A DNA stretch of 64,000 nucleotides from Edaphobacter lichenicola (GCF_014201315.1 NZ_JACHDY010000001.1:620001-684000); one strand, 5' to 3'; positions 1 to 8,519 are shown, counted from the stretch's first letter. The notes: generated from the sequence alone by a model not told the origin. Made by a program: numbers and translations.

Positions 1-60
1 CAGCGAGTCACGCTGCGCTTGAGAGAGGCGATTTTCGAGCAGGTAGATGTAGTCGGCCAT
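1..60 (-). CDS. Probable tRNA nucleotidyltransferase (CCA-adding/poly(A) polymerase family), N-terminal 20 residues only
   Basis: A reverse-strand ATG at 60 opens a frame that runs off the left edge and begins MADYIYLLENRLSQAQ. I recognise this opening as like that of acidobacterial tRNA nucleotidyltransferase/poly(A) polymerase proteins, which mature the CCA end of tRNAs. Only 20 residues are visible and no catalytic motif lies in the window, so the function is a recollection of family resemblance and not a demonstration. A weak GGAG precedes the start by about 15 bases. Confidence 0.45.
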   Translation of the reverse strand, partial: MADYIYLLENRLSQAQRDSL

Positions 61-277
61 AACTGGTACTTTTACTCCAAGCCGGTTCAAACCGGACCGC
101 CGCAACCCATCGAAGCCCCCTCCAACTCCAGGCTAAGCTCCGACGAATCAAGCGTTTATAATGGTGAGCACAGGTAAACGCAAAAGGCCAATGTAACACA
201 GCATTAGCGAATTGACTACTCCGATTGCACCTTTTTCGTTGCTCTAACCCCTGGTATGCGACAATCCGCGAGTCCTT

Positions 278-817
278 ATGTCCTCCGCGCACAAGAAGGT
301 CATCGTCCGCCGCTTCACCGGAGACACCCTCCCCGGCTACCTGCCGCTCGCCGGCTTCACGCGCAACCGCATCGTCGACCTCCTCGACCTCGAAGGGCGT
401 GTCATCTCCCTTTCCATCAACGACATAAAGCACATCTGCTACGTCCGCGACTACAACCTCCACGACACCGCCAACCCCGAACGCCTCACCCGCCGCACCT
501 TCCTCGCCAAGCCCCGCACCGAAGGCCTCTGGCTCCGCCTCACCTTCCGCTCCGGCGACCTCCTCGAAGGCCTCGCCCCCATCGACATCACCCTCGCCGA
601 CGACCTCATCAACGACACCGGCCTCCAGCTCACCCCACCTGACGTCCGCTCCAACACCCAGCGCATCTTCGTCCCGCGCACCTCCATCACTGACCTCCAA
701 CTTCTCGCCGTCATCACCACCCCCTCGCGCCGCAAACCCCTTCCCGCCTCATCGGTCCCCAGCCTCCAGGAGGACCTCTTCACCAACCTCATCCCACCCA
801 ACACCCGCCCCAACTGA
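278..817 (+). CDS. Conserved hypothetical protein (179 aa)
   Basis: This gene codes for 179 residues and has no signal peptide or membrane segment. The first 110 residues look like a compact beta-rich domain: KKVIVRRF, then GRVISLSINDIKHICYVRDY, then a stretch of the type LWLRLTFRSGDLLEGLAPID. This layout resembles small acidobacterial proteins with a PilZ-like or Sm-like barrel, but I cannot name a family with confidence. The C-terminus (from about residue 145) is basic and proline-rich and probably disordered. Codon use matches the neighbours. The start is the first ATG in frame and has no clear Shine-Dalgarno. A TATAAT at 157-162 could be a -10 element, but no convincing -35 precedes it. 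Confidence 0.7.
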   Translation: MSSAHKKVIVRRFTGDTLPGYLPLAGFTRNRIVDLLDLEGRVISLSINDIKHICYVRDYNLHDTANPERLTRRTFLAKPRTEGLWLRLTFRSGDLLEGLAPIDITLADDLINDTGLQLTPPDVRSNTQRIFVPRTSITDLQLLAVITTPSRRKPLPASSVPSLQEDLFTNLIPPNTRPN

Positions 818-827
818 ATCCAGACTC

Positions 828-1007
828 TGTCCTGCCGGACGGGCCTCCTGCGCGGAGAGCGGGCGTTCGCACGCCCGTTTAGAGCTTCGCGTGGTCCTCC
901 CGTTGGTCGGAATCATCTCCCTTCGCGACCAACGGGAGCGCCAACCAAAGGGGTATACCCGCCACGAAGTGGCCGCCCCGCGCGCAGTGGGCCCGTCCGG
1001 CAGGACA
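828..1007. repeat. Interspersed palindromic repeat, copy A (180 bp)
   Basis: The copy begins TGTCCTGCCGGACGGGCC and ends with the matching inverted sequence GGCCCGTCCGGCAGGACA (one mismatch in the inner part). Inside are a second inverted pair, CTCCCGTTGGTCG and CGACCAACGGGAG, and a short box GGGGTATAC followed by a small palindrome (CCACGAAGTGG). It carries no reading frame of note. Other copies lie at 5489, 7112, 8520, 30748, 32822 and 61408. It fills the gap between the hypothetical gene and lpxD. Confidence 0.85.
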
Positions 1008-1044
1008 GCACGCTCCACCAGCCCGTTCCATTACAATCCACCCC

Positions 1045-2061
1045 ATGCCATCCAGTCCGAAATCGGTAACTCTAGCCGAACTGGCCGACCACCTCGGCGC
1101 CACCCTGCACGGCGATCCCGCCGCCAAAATCACCCAGGTAGCCGGCATCGAAGCCGCCACAGCCGGAGCCCTGGCCTTCGTCGCCAATCCAAAGTACGCC
1201 TCCCTCGCCCACACCACCCAGGCCACCGCCGTCCTCGTCGAACCCGACTTCCCCCAGATCCCCGCCCACACCCTCCGCCTCAAAAATCCCTACCTCGCCT
1301 TCGCCCGCGCCATCGAGCTCTTCTATCAGCCTCCCACCTACGCCCCCGGCATCCACCCCACCGCAGCCATCGCTCCCACCGCGCGAATAGGCGCCAACGC
1401 CCACATCGGCGCCTACGCCGTCATCGGCGATCACGTCACCATCGGCGACAACGCCGTCATTCTCCCCCACGTCGTCATCTACCCCCACGCCGGCATCGGC
1501 GACAACCTCTTCGCCCACGCCCACGCCATCGTCCGCGAACACTGCCAGCTAGGCGACAACGTCACCCTCCAGAACGGAGCCATCGTCGGCGCCGACGGCT
1601 TCGGCTTCGCCCGCCAATCCGACGGCACCTGGTACAAGATCCTTCAATCCGGCCCCGCCATCCTCGAAGACAACGTCGAGATCCAGGCCAACGCCTGCAT
1701 CGACCGCGCCTCCATCGGCGAAACCCGCGTCCACGCCGGTGCCAAGATCGACAACCTCGTCCAGGTCGGCCACGGCTCCACTGTAGGCGAGAACACACTC
1801 CTCTGCGCCCAGGTCGGCCTCGCAGGCTCCACCATCATCGGCAAAAACGTCATCCTCGCAGGCCAGGTCGGCGTCGCCGGCCACTGCACCATCGGCGACG
1901 GAGCCATCGCCACCGCCCAAAGCGGAATTCCCAACGACGTAGCCCCCGGAAAAGTCGTCAGCGGCTATCCCGCCATCGACAACCGGCAGTGGCTTCGTTC
2001 CGTCGCGCTCTTCAATCGCCTTCCCGAACTACTACGCGACATTAAGTCGAAACTAAAATAA
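1045..2061 (+). CDS. lpxD: UDP-3-O-(3-hydroxyacyl)glucosamine N-acyltransferase
   Basis: LpxD transfers the second 3-hydroxyacyl chain, from acyl-ACP, to UDP-3-O-acylglucosamine in the third step of lipid A synthesis in the cytoplasm. The 338-residue length is normal for the family. Residues 1-100 form the uridine-binding N-terminal domain (VAGIEAATAGALAFVANPKY). From about residue 105 to 310 there is a long run of hexapeptide repeats (IGANAHIGAYAVIGDHVTIG) that build the left-handed beta helix. QVGHGSTVG holds the expected catalytic histidine. The ATG at 1045 has no obvious Shine-Dalgarno, and TTACAAT lies only eight bases upstream. The gene stands alone between the repeat and the response regulator. 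Confidence 0.96.
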   Translation: MPSSPKSVTLAELADHLGATLHGDPAAKITQVAGIEAATAGALAFVANPKYASLAHTTQATAVLVEPDFPQIPAHTLRLKNPYLAFARAIELFYQPPTYAPGIHPTAAIAPTARIGANAHIGAYAVIGDHVTIGDNAVILPHVVIYPHAGIGDNLFAHAHAIVREHCQLGDNVTLQNGAIVGADGFGFARQSDGTWYKILQSGPAILEDNVEIQANACIDRASIGETRVHAGAKIDNLVQVGHGSTVGENTLLCAQVGLAGSTIIGKNVILAGQVGVAGHCTIGDGAIATAQSGIPNDVAPGKVVSGYPAIDNRQWLRSVALFNRLPELLRDIKSKLK

Positions 2062-2118
2062 CCATCCACCAGGTGACCCTCGTCGTATATAAATCAAAGA
2101 GGTACTTGGGGGTAGGAC

Positions 2119-2955
2119 ATGATGGAACCTCCCGAAAGTCTCCGCAACGGCACGAACGAGATGCAAAGCACCACCACCCAACCCGTTCGCGTCCTTCTGC
2201 TCGATGACGAACCCACCAATCTCCATCTCCGCTCCGCCATCCTGCGCCAGCACGGCTACGAGTGCGTTCCCGCCTCCACCATCGAAGAGGCAACCGACCT
2301 CTTCAACAACATCGACATAGCCGTCCTCGACTATCATCTCGGAGCAGGCCAGTTCGGCACCGAGGTCGCAGCTCTCCTCCGCCGCCGCCGGCCCCACGTC
2401 CCCATCATCATTCTCTCGGCCACTATCGATCGCTACTTCGGCGGCGTCGAAGACATGCATCTCCTCAAGGGCCACAGCTCCGTCGAAGATCTCCTCGACG
2501 CCCTCAGCTCCCTCGAAGCGAAACGCCGTGGCGCACCAGTCGTCGTCGATGCCCGCGACTTCTTCTACTCCCGCATCGCCATGGCTATCGGCACCGATGT
2601 CCTCGTCCAGATCTTCGACGAGAAAGGCATCTGGCAGTACTGCAACGACAGCGTCGCCGAATACCTCGGCCAACCTCGCGAGTGGTTCATCGGCCGCAGC
2701 GTCTTTCAGGAGATGCGTCCCTTCATGCGCGACTGGAGCGACGTCCTCCAGACCGTCTGCCTCACCCGCGAGACCTACATTGACCGCACCCATCGCGGCC
2801 TCCTCGCCCAACCCCGACCGCAGGAGCCACAACTCACCTGGAGCGTCCTCGCCTTCCCCATCACGTTACACGACAACCGCTCCGGAGCCGTCCTCACCGC
2901 CCGCATCCTCGACAAGCCCCCCACCCGAACCTCCGAACTTCTACCCTTCCTCTAA
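2119..2955 (+). CDS. Response regulator with REC domain and PAS-like C-terminal domain
   Basis: Residues 21-140 are a receiver domain: VLLLDDEPTN supplies the acidic pair, AVLDYHLG the phospho-accepting aspartate, and IIILSAT the conserved Ser/Thr strand. The switch lysine of HLLKG follows. Residues 160-270 resemble a PAS sensor fold (ILVQIFDEKG-type strand, YCNDSVAEYLGQPREWFIG). There is no DNA-binding or enzymatic output domain, so this is a stand-alone regulator or adaptor for a kinase encoded elsewhere. A GGGGGTAGG stretch lies just upstream of the first ATG. An internal ATG at 2161 is a possible shorter start that keeps the receiver intact. Confidence 0.88.
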   Translation: MMEPPESLRNGTNEMQSTTTQPVRVLLLDDEPTNLHLRSAILRQHGYECVPASTIEEATDLFNNIDIAVLDYHLGAGQFGTEVAALLRRRRPHVPIIILSATIDRYFGGVEDMHLLKGHSSVEDLLDALSSLEAKRRGAPVVVDARDFFYSRIAMAIGTDVLVQIFDEKGIWQYCNDSVAEYLGQPREWFIGRSVFQEMRPFMRDWSDVLQTVCLTRETYIDRTHRGLLAQPRPQEPQLTWSVLAFPITLHDNRSGAVLTARILDKPPTRTSELLPFL

Positions 2956-2962
2956 AAAATCT

Positions 2963-3268
2963 TCATATTCCACCTCTGAGGCTGGTGTAAAGATCAAGAA
3001 TTTCATTAGCGATCCGACTAGCGTCCTGGTCGCTTATTTTTCTTGTAGTGGCCTCAATCCTGCCTTCATTCCCTACAGCATGATTCTTGGTCAGATTTCG
3101 AATTATCGAACTAAGAGCCTCTTCATATTGCTTGGGCAGTTCGTTATTCGATGGAAGGCTACACAAACCCGTTGCAGCACTTACGAGGCGCTCCTGAAGC
3201 GTTCCCCCGCTCGTCGTGAGCGCACGGATAGCCAGCCATAGTTTTTCTCTCACGTTCCTCGAACTCAT
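2963..3268 (-). CDS. Conserved hypothetical protein (101 aa)
   Basis: This is a soluble, mainly helical protein without a signal peptide. It has the pattern seen in short conserved proteins of unknown function: REKLWLAIRAL, TLQERLVSA, an acidic-helical middle, then LTKN, EGRIEATTRK, and the ending IANEILDLYTSL. I chose the ATG at 3268 because a clean AAGGAG sits six bases before it (3273-3278 on the reverse strand). A start 33 bases further upstream has no such site. It converges with the response regulator, leaving only seven bases between stops. Base composition is lower in GC than lpxD. The function is unknown. Confidence 0.7.
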   Translation of the reverse strand: MSSRNVREKLWLAIRALTTSGGTLQERLVSAATGLCSLPSNNELPKQYEEALSSIIRNLTKNHAVGNEGRIEATTRKISDQDASRIANEILDLYTSLRGGI

Positions 3269-3349
3269 TAGTTCTCCTTCAAATGACCTGATAACGGACA
3301 ACTGGCAGATATAAAAACTACCCTCAGGGCAAATTGGCAGATTCCCGCC

Positions 3350-4027
3350 CTACTTACTCGAACACGGCATGTTTGCTTTTAGCTCATCGAGCATGACCGC
3401 TACAGCCGGATCGCGACGAAGCCGGAAATTAGCTTGAAGTCTGTCGTTAAGCATTGTTGACACACTCAAAGGATTAATTAGGCGCTGATCGCCACACAAA
3501 ACTGGTTTTCCTGTTTGTTCCGACACGAAAAGCACGGCGCTAAGAAACCCCGCCTGATACTGGGAACACGAACTAAACGCGATATCTCCGGCGTGGCACA
3601 TATCTATGAGTTCCCCTGCGGATACATGGTTTTGAATGCGACTTTGACCTTTTCGCTTTGAACAGTTGTGATCCCTGATGAGCAGCGTAGCCAAAACGGT
3701 ATGCGTTTCTTCAGTACGTGCTTTTGGATTTGTCTGGACCTCATGCGCAAATTCATAGATCAAGTCTGAGATGTCGCCACAAAGACCATCACCAGCGTCG
3801 CCTTTCGAATCAGTGGCAAAGATAAGGTCTAGCGTGTGGGCAAACCCAGCAAAATAGATCTTGCAGTCGGCCTGTTGCTCAGGATCTGAACAGACAAGCG
3901 CCTCCATGTTGGCTGGAATGTGATTGTATGTCGTCTGTGCATCAGCCTGCTTCGACTGAAGCCCTCCCGCTTGAGGAGCATTCGCAAGCGCGAACATTAG
4001 GCATAAAGAAAAGAGGACCGAGCGCAT
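3350..4027 (-). CDS. Secreted protein with two Rap1a/Tai-like domains
   Basis: The ATG at 4027 gives a signal peptide (MRSVLFSLCLMFALANAPQA) and a mature chain of about 200 residues. Two units of similar layout follow: a Cys, a second Cys 8-10 residues later followed by Y.(A)GF, a GLCG or VLCG box, then a helix ending near NPKAR or RLRRDP. The first covers about residues 40-125 and the second about 140-225. The same order of landmarks is typical of the Rap1a/Tai immunity family of small periplasmic proteins, in which the cysteines form disulfides. No partner toxin is visible nearby. GC content and codon use are lower than in the core genes, which suggests acquisition. The family assignment is by pattern only. 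Confidence 0.6.
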   Translation of the reverse strand: MRSVLFSLCLMFALANAPQAGGLQSKQADAQTTYNHIPANMEALVCSDPEQQADCKIYFAGFAHTLDLIFATDSKGDAGDGLCGDISDLIYEFAHEVQTNPKARTEETHTVLATLLIRDHNCSKRKGQSRIQNHVSAGELIDMCHAGDIAFSSCSQYQAGFLSAVLFVSEQTGKPVLCGDQRLINPLSVSTMLNDRLQANFRLRRDPAVAVMLDELKANMPCSSK

Positions 4028-4096
4028 GTAAAACAATCTACGCTAAGGACCAGCATCTCGGGTCTCTGTAGTCCCACCCTGATAACCTTGAACCTT

Positions 4097-4447
4097 ATGC
4101 GTTCTCTGCTCGCGCTCGCCCTTCTCACCAGCCTCGCCGCGACCGGCTGCCACTCCCCGTACGTTGAGACCACGGTCAGCAATCACACCGGCAAGCCCAT
4201 CGAGCTCCTCGAAGTCGACTACCCCAGCGCCAGCTTCGGCACACAAAACCTCGCCACCGGCGCCGACTTCCACTATCGCTTCAAGGTCCTCGGCTCCGGC
4301 CCCACCAAGCTTCTCTACACCGACAGCGCCCACCAGGAACACAAATCCGACGGCCCCTTCCTCAAAGAAGGAGCAGAAGGTTCCCTGGCCATCGCCATTA
4401 CTACCGCCAGTGTGACCTGGCAACCCGCGCCCACCGTCACCAGGTAG
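4097..4447 (+). CDS. Small lipoprotein of unknown function
   Basis: The chain begins MRSLLALALLTSLAATGC, a lipoprotein signal with the lipobox AATGC, so Cys18 should be acylated by Lgt and cut by LspA, both encoded in this window. The mature part is about 99 residues and looks like an all-beta domain (VETTVSNHTGKPIELLEVDYPSASFG, here split by conserved turns). The region FHYRFKVLGSG followed by KLLYTDS also suggests strands. A TTG at 4088 is a possible upstream start, but the ATG at 4097 gives the better signal peptide. It is divergent from the Rap1a-like gene, with about 70 bases between them. Confidence 0.75.
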   Translation: MRSLLALALLTSLAATGCHSPYVETTVSNHTGKPIELLEVDYPSASFGTQNLATGADFHYRFKVLGSGPTKLLYTDSAHQEHKSDGPFLKEGAEGSLAIAITTASVTWQPAPTVTR

Positions 4448-4476
4448 ATCCCATCATCCGTTCGAGCCCGGCAGGC

Positions 4477-4617
4477 TCACTTCACTCCGTGCGTCTCACT
4501 CCCGGCTCTCAGCTGTCTGCCATGAAACTCGCGACCGTGAGACCGAACCATCAGCGTAATTACCAAACCCAATGCCAGAAGCACAAAGACCATTGCAAAA
4601 ATCACGACCATCATCAT
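4477..4617 (-). CDS. Possible small single-pass membrane protein (46 aa)
   Basis: In the otherwise empty gap 4448-4741, three ATG codons in tandem on the reverse strand (4609-4617) open a 46-residue frame starting MMMVVIFAMVFVLLALGLVI. Residues 1-22 form one hydrophobic helix and the rest is short, basic and histidine-containing, ending at TGA 4477. AGAGGG lies about ten bases upstream. This is the architecture of many bacterial small membrane proteins. It could also be chance, as no homologue is known to me. The remainder of the gap holds nothing I can recognise. Confidence 0.4.
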   Translation of the reverse strand: MMMVVIFAMVFVLLALGLVITLMVRSHGREFHGRQLRAGSETHGVK

Positions 4618-4741
4618 ACGTTAGGGCCCTCTGCTGCACTCGCTTTCCGCAGCGCGCAACATAATAATCCTTCTCGGGATCGACTGGCCAATACTTTCTC
4701 CCGAACTCTCCCCCATCACCATCTGGGATAAGCTGAAGACA

Positions 4742-5416
4742 ATGCCGCGCGGATATTTCATCACCTTCGAAGGCCTCGACGGCTCCGGAAAGACCACTCA
4801 ACTACGCCGCCTGGCCACCTCGCTCGAGTCCAAAGGCCGCACCGTCGTCACCCTCCGCCAGCCCGGCGGCACTGCCCTCGGCGACCGCATCCGCAGCATC
4901 CTGCTCGACTCCCGCTCCGAAGCCGCCCTCGGCCCCATCGCCCCCGCCGCCGAGATGTCCCTCATGTTCGCCGACCGTGCCCAGTCCATCGCCGAGGTCA
5001 TTCTCCCCGCCCTCGCCGCCGGCTCCATCATCCTCTGCGACCGCTACACCGACTCCTCCGAGGCCTATCAAGGCGGAGGCCGCCAGCTAGGCAGCCAGCG
5101 CATCCTAGCCATGCACGCCGCCGCCTGCGACAACCTCCAGCCCGACCTCACCCTCCTCCTCCTCCCCTCGCTCGAGTCCTCCCTTCGCCGCGCCCGCCGC
5201 CGCAACCAGCGCCACGTCGAAAAGCAAGGCACCGACGAAAACCGCTTCGAGCGCGAGTCCGACGACTTCTATCGCCGCATCTACGAGAAGTACGAAGAGA
5301 TCGCCGCCCGCGAGCCCCACCGCGTCGCCGTCATCCGCGACGACGCCTCCATCGACCACATCGAAGAGATCATCCGCGACATCGTCCTCTCCCGACTCGA
5401 CGCCGCCGAAGCCTGA
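4742..5416 (+). CDS. tmk: Thymidylate kinase (dTMP kinase)
   Basis: This enzyme phosphorylates dTMP to dTDP with ATP for DNA synthesis. The P-loop is FEGLDGSGKTTQ at residues 9-20. The DR(Y/H) motif is present as CDRYTDSSEAYQGGGR (about residues 99-114), with the thymidylate-binding loop after it. The lid region contains RRARRRNQR, and the arginine-rich lid suggests a catalytic arginine there and not in the P-loop. 224 residues is a normal length. The start is the only ATG next to the P-loop. The gene is transcribed alone, and a palindromic repeat follows its stop. Confidence 0.96.
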   Translation: MPRGYFITFEGLDGSGKTTQLRRLATSLESKGRTVVTLRQPGGTALGDRIRSILLDSRSEAALGPIAPAAEMSLMFADRAQSIAEVILPALAAGSIILCDRYTDSSEAYQGGGRQLGSQRILAMHAAACDNLQPDLTLLLLPSLESSLRRARRRNQRHVEKQGTDENRFERESDDFYRRIYEKYEEIAAREPHRVAVIRDDASIDHIEEIIRDIVLSRLDAAEA

Positions 5417-5488
5417 TCCCGTTTCTTTCCACCTCGTCAACGCCGCCCACCGCGCCCACCAGAAGTATGTTCTCCTCGTCTAAGAAGC

Positions 5489-5604
5489 TGTCCTGCCGGA
5501 CGGGCCTCCTGCGCGGAGGGCGGTCACTTCGTGACGTGTATACCGCTTCGCAAAAAGGCGTGCGAACGCCCGCTCTCCGCGCAGGAGGCCCGTCCGGCAG
5601 GACA
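5489..5604. repeat. Interspersed palindromic repeat, copy B (116 bp)
   Basis: This is the most symmetrical copy. The first 27 bases (TGTCCTGCCGGACGGGCCTC and on) are repeated inverted at the end (GAGGCCCGTCCGGCAGGACA), enclosing GGTCACTTCGTGACG and a short GCGTTCGCACGCC-like palindrome. The central CTCCCGTTGGTCG unit of copy A is missing. It lies between tmk and the P450 gene. Confidence 0.85.
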
Positions 5605-5661
5605 GCGTCTGGACAGCTTCTAAGGCAGTTAACCAAGTCAAAGTCACCTGAGACGACGCAA

Positions 5662-7104
5662 ATGACCACCCCTCCCCTCACCCTCGAAGCTCCCCCAGAA
5701 CCGGTCAGCAGCAACACGGGACGCATGCCACCAGGCCTCAAGCGCTCCCTCCCCTTCTACGCCTTCAAGCCCTGGGTCAAACTAGGCAGCCCCATCCTCC
5801 TCTTCGAGCACCTCCTCAAAACCTACGGCAACATCGCCTGCTACCGCTTCCTCGGCACTCCCATCGTCTTTATCAACGACCCCGAGTACATCCGCGAGAT
5901 CCTCGTCACCCAGGCCGCCAGCTTCGTCAAAGAGCGCACCGTCCGCCGCATGAAAGTCCTCCTCGGCGAAGGCCTCATCACCTCCGACGATCCCATCCAC
6001 ATGCGTCAGCGTAAGATCGCCGCGCCAGCCTTCCATCGCCAGCGCATCGCCGCCTATGGCGACCAGATCGTAGCCTGCGCCGCCCACCAGAGCGAAACCT
6101 GGCAGCAGGAATCTCCCTCCGGCCAGCCAATCGACATCTCAGCCGCCAGCATGAAGCTGTCCCTCGAAATCGTCGCCCGCACGCTCTTCAACACCGAGGT
6201 CACCGCCGACATTCGCAGCATCAACGACGAGGTCAACACCATCATGGACCTCTACAACTTCATCGTCGCCTTCCCCAAGATCGAATCCTTCCTCCACCTG
6301 CCCATTCCCGGCATCATAAAGTTTCGCCGCTCCAAAGGCCGCCTGGACGCAGTAGTAGACCGCCTCATCCGCGAGCATCGCGAAGCCGCCGCCCGCGGTG
6401 AACCAGATCGCGGAGATCTCCTCTCCATGCTCCTGGCCAGCAAGTACGAGTCCGACGACCCCACCCAGCAAACCGGCATGTCCGACGAGCAGGTCCGCGA
6501 CGAAGTCCTCACCATCTTCCTCGCCGGCTACGAAACCGTAGCCAACGGCCTCGCCTGGACCTGGTATCTCCTCAGCCAGAATCCCGCCATCGAAGCCAGA
6601 CTCCACGCCGAACTAGACGCAGTCCTAGGCACCGGCGCCACCCAACGCCTCCCCACACTCCCCGACTACCCCGCCCTCCGCTACACCGAACAAGTCTTCG
6701 CTGAATCCATGCGCCTCTACCCGCCCGCCTGGGCGATGGGCCGCATGTCCACCAAGCCCATCATCCTTGGCCCCTACACCATCCCCTCCGGCGCACACTT
6801 CTTCTTCAGCCAATACATCATGGGCCGCGACCCGCAGTACTTCCCCGACCCACTCCGCTTCGACCCCGACCGCTTCACCCCGGAGAATAAAGCCGCCCGC
6901 GCCAAATTCGCCTACTTCCCCTTCGGCGGAGGCAGCCGCCAGTGCATCGGCGAGAGCTTCGCCTGGATGGAGGGTGTCTTCAGCATCGCCACCATCGCCC
7001 AGCGCTGGCGCATGATCTACCTCGGCTCGACACCGCCAGAGGTCCAGGCCAAGATAACCCTCCGCCCCCGCGACCCGCTCGTGATGCAGCTAATCCCCCG
7101 CTAA
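5662..7104 (+). CDS. Cytochrome P450
   Basis: This heme monooxygenase has 480 residues with the full set of landmarks. The I-helix oxygen-activation motif is AGYETVANGL (about residues 293-302). The ExxR pair is ESMR (about 350-353). The heme-binding loop is FPFGGGSRQCIGE, with the thiolate cysteine near residue 428. The N-terminus is short and soluble, without a membrane anchor, as in most bacterial P450s. The length and the C-terminal features recall the CYP4/CYP102-like heme domains that act on fatty acids or terpenoids, but the substrate cannot be read from the sequence. No ferredoxin or reductase is adjacent. ATG 5662 was preferred because upstream sequence in this frame is the palindromic repeat. 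Confidence 0.93.
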   Translation: MTTPPLTLEAPPEPVSSNTGRMPPGLKRSLPFYAFKPWVKLGSPILLFEHLLKTYGNIACYRFLGTPIVFINDPEYIREILVTQAASFVKERTVRRMKVLLGEGLITSDDPIHMRQRKIAAPAFHRQRIAAYGDQIVACAAHQSETWQQESPSGQPIDISAASMKLSLEIVARTLFNTEVTADIRSINDEVNTIMDLYNFIVAFPKIESFLHLPIPGIIKFRRSKGRLDAVVDRLIREHREAAARGEPDRGDLLSMLLASKYESDDPTQQTGMSDEQVRDEVLTIFLAGYETVANGLAWTWYLLSQNPAIEARLHAELDAVLGTGATQRLPTLPDYPALRYTEQVFAESMRLYPPAWAMGRMSTKPIILGPYTIPSGAHFFFSQYIMGRDPQYFPDPLRFDPDRFTPENKAARAKFAYFPFGGGSRQCIGESFAWMEGVFSIATIAQRWRMIYLGSTPPEVQAKITLRPRDPLVMQLIPR

Positions 7105-7111
7105 AAAAGAT

Positions 7112-7210
7112 CCCGACCAAAGGGAGGGCCCATGCACCAGACACAAGCAAGACCGATACACACGCCACGAAGTGGCCACCCCGCGCGCAGCGGGCCCGTC
7201 CGGCAGGACA
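7112..7210. repeat. Interspersed palindromic repeat, copy C (partial)
   Basis: Only the right half survives: CGACCAAAGGGAGG, a degenerate middle, CACGCCACGAAGTGGCC and the terminal GGGCCCGTCCGGCAGGACA. It lies between the convergent P450 and molbindin genes. Confidence 0.75.
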
Positions 7211-7214
7211 AGCA

Positions 7215-7640
7215 TCAATCCACAGCAACAATCACACTCGAAGCCTTGAACGCCGCACAAACCCTCTCGCCTATATGTAACTCCAACCGGTGCAAACTCC
7301 CATCAGTAATCACACCGGTCAGCAACTCCCCACCTGGCAGCTTGATCGAAACCTCATCATTCACGCTCCCCTCATGAATACTCTCCACCACACCACAAAG
7401 AATATTCCGCGTGCTGATCCTGCTCTTATCCAACTCCTTCCCCAGGATGATCCAACTCGCCTTCACCAGCGCATAGGCCTTCATCCCATCCTTCAAACCC
7501 ATGGCATCCACGCTGCCATTGGTAATGATCGCGGCAACCTCATCCCCACCCGCAGTCCTCAACAGCACCTCGGAGTTCACAGCACCCTTCGTAATCTTGC
7601 TGATCGTTCCCGCCAACATATTCCGCGCGCTCGTCTTCAT
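7215..7640 (-). CDS. Molybdate-binding TOBE-domain protein (molbindin, di-Mop)
   Basis: The 141 residues hold two tandem Mop/TOBE units. The first starts SARNMLAGTISKI and the second STRNILCGVVESI. Each continues with GAVNSEV or GSVNDEV, a glycine-rich loop, and an IITNGSV or VITDGSL strand. The fold binds molybdate or tungstate at subunit interfaces and is used for storage or sensing of the anion in the cytoplasm. No DNA-binding domain is attached and no modABC genes are in the window. The ATG at 7640 is used because it begins exactly at the first domain. A longer frame extends to 7754 but would overlap the divergent CAP gene. Confidence 0.88.
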   Translation of the reverse strand: MKTSARNMLAGTISKITKGAVNSEVLLRTAGGDEVAAIITNGSVDAMGLKDGMKAYALVKASWIILGKELDKSRISTRNILCGVVESIHEGSVNDEVSIKLPGGELLTGVITDGSLHRLELHIGERVCAAFKASSVIVAVD

Positions 7641-7736
7641 GTACAGTCTCCTCATCCCTATCGTATCTATCGTACCCAAGAGCAAAAAAGCCGCCACTCG
7701 GCAACCTTCCCCATCACCAAGGGTTCCAACAGACAA

Positions 7737-8501
7737 ATGCAAAAAGCAAGCCAAGCACGAAGCCTCGCCCTCCTCGCACTAACCCTCGCAGCCCCACTCG
7801 CCGTCGCCCAAACCGCTCCCTCCCGGGCCGAGCAAACCATCCTCCAGCTCACCAATCAAACCCGAGCCGCCCACAACCTCCCGCCCATCCACTGGGACAG
7901 CGACCTCGCCCGCGCCGCCAGAGTCCACGCCCAGCGAGTCCTGCGCGAACCAGGCGAGTTAGAGCACCAATACCCAGGCGAGCCCGACATGACCACCCGC
8001 GGCGCCCAGGCCGGAGCCCACTTCACCACCATCGCCGAAAACCTCGGCCGCGCTCCTGACCCCATCACCCTCCATCAAACCTGGATGAGCTCCCCGACCC
8101 ATCGCGCCAACATCCTCGATCCCAATCTCGACGCCCTAGGCATCGCCGTCATCCCAGGCCCGGGCGGCCTCCTCATCGCCGTCGAGGACTTCTCCCACAG
8201 CGCTCCCGTCCAGTCCTTCGACGGCCTCGAAAGTCGCGTAACCCAGAACCTCCAATCCCACGGCATCGCCCCCGCTCCCTCTAACGCCGACGCGCACCAG
8301 ACCTGCACCATGCCACGCGGCACAGCAGGCTCGCCAAGACTAGTCGTCCAGTGGGACGGCCCCGACCCCACCATCCTTCCCGACGCTCTCCTCCACGCCA
8401 TCTCCACCGGCCAGTACACCACCGCCGAAGTAGCCGTCTGCCCCAGCAAACAACCCAACCCTCAATTCACCACCTACAACGTTGCGGTGCTCCTCTACTA
8501 A
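7737..8501 (+). CDS. Secreted CAP-domain (SCP/PR1-like) protein
   Basis: The 254-residue chain starts with a signal peptide (basic n-region, then LALLALTLAAPLAVAQT). Residues 30-155 are a CAP domain: LTNQTRAAHNLPPIHWD, LARAARVHAQ, HFTTIAENLG, and WMSSPTHRANILDPN with the ending GIAVIPG. The two cavity histidines expected of the family could be those of LEHQYPG and of SPTHRANI. The C-terminal 90 residues (from about 165) are a less common extension with two cysteines. CAP proteins bind lipids or other ligands outside the cytoplasm. The function here is unknown. The start ATG at 7737 gives the signal peptide; it is divergent from the molbindin gene. Confidence 0.88.
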   Translation: MQKASQARSLALLALTLAAPLAVAQTAPSRAEQTILQLTNQTRAAHNLPPIHWDSDLARAARVHAQRVLREPGELEHQYPGEPDMTTRGAQAGAHFTTIAENLGRAPDPITLHQTWMSSPTHRANILDPNLDALGIAVIPGPGGLLIAVEDFSHSAPVQSFDGLESRVTQNLQSHGIAPAPSNADAHQTCTMPRGTAGSPRLVVQWDGPDPTILPDALLHAISTGQYTTAEVAVCPSKQPNPQFTTYNVAVLLY

Positions 8502-8519
8502 GGTAGGCGGAAAATATCC

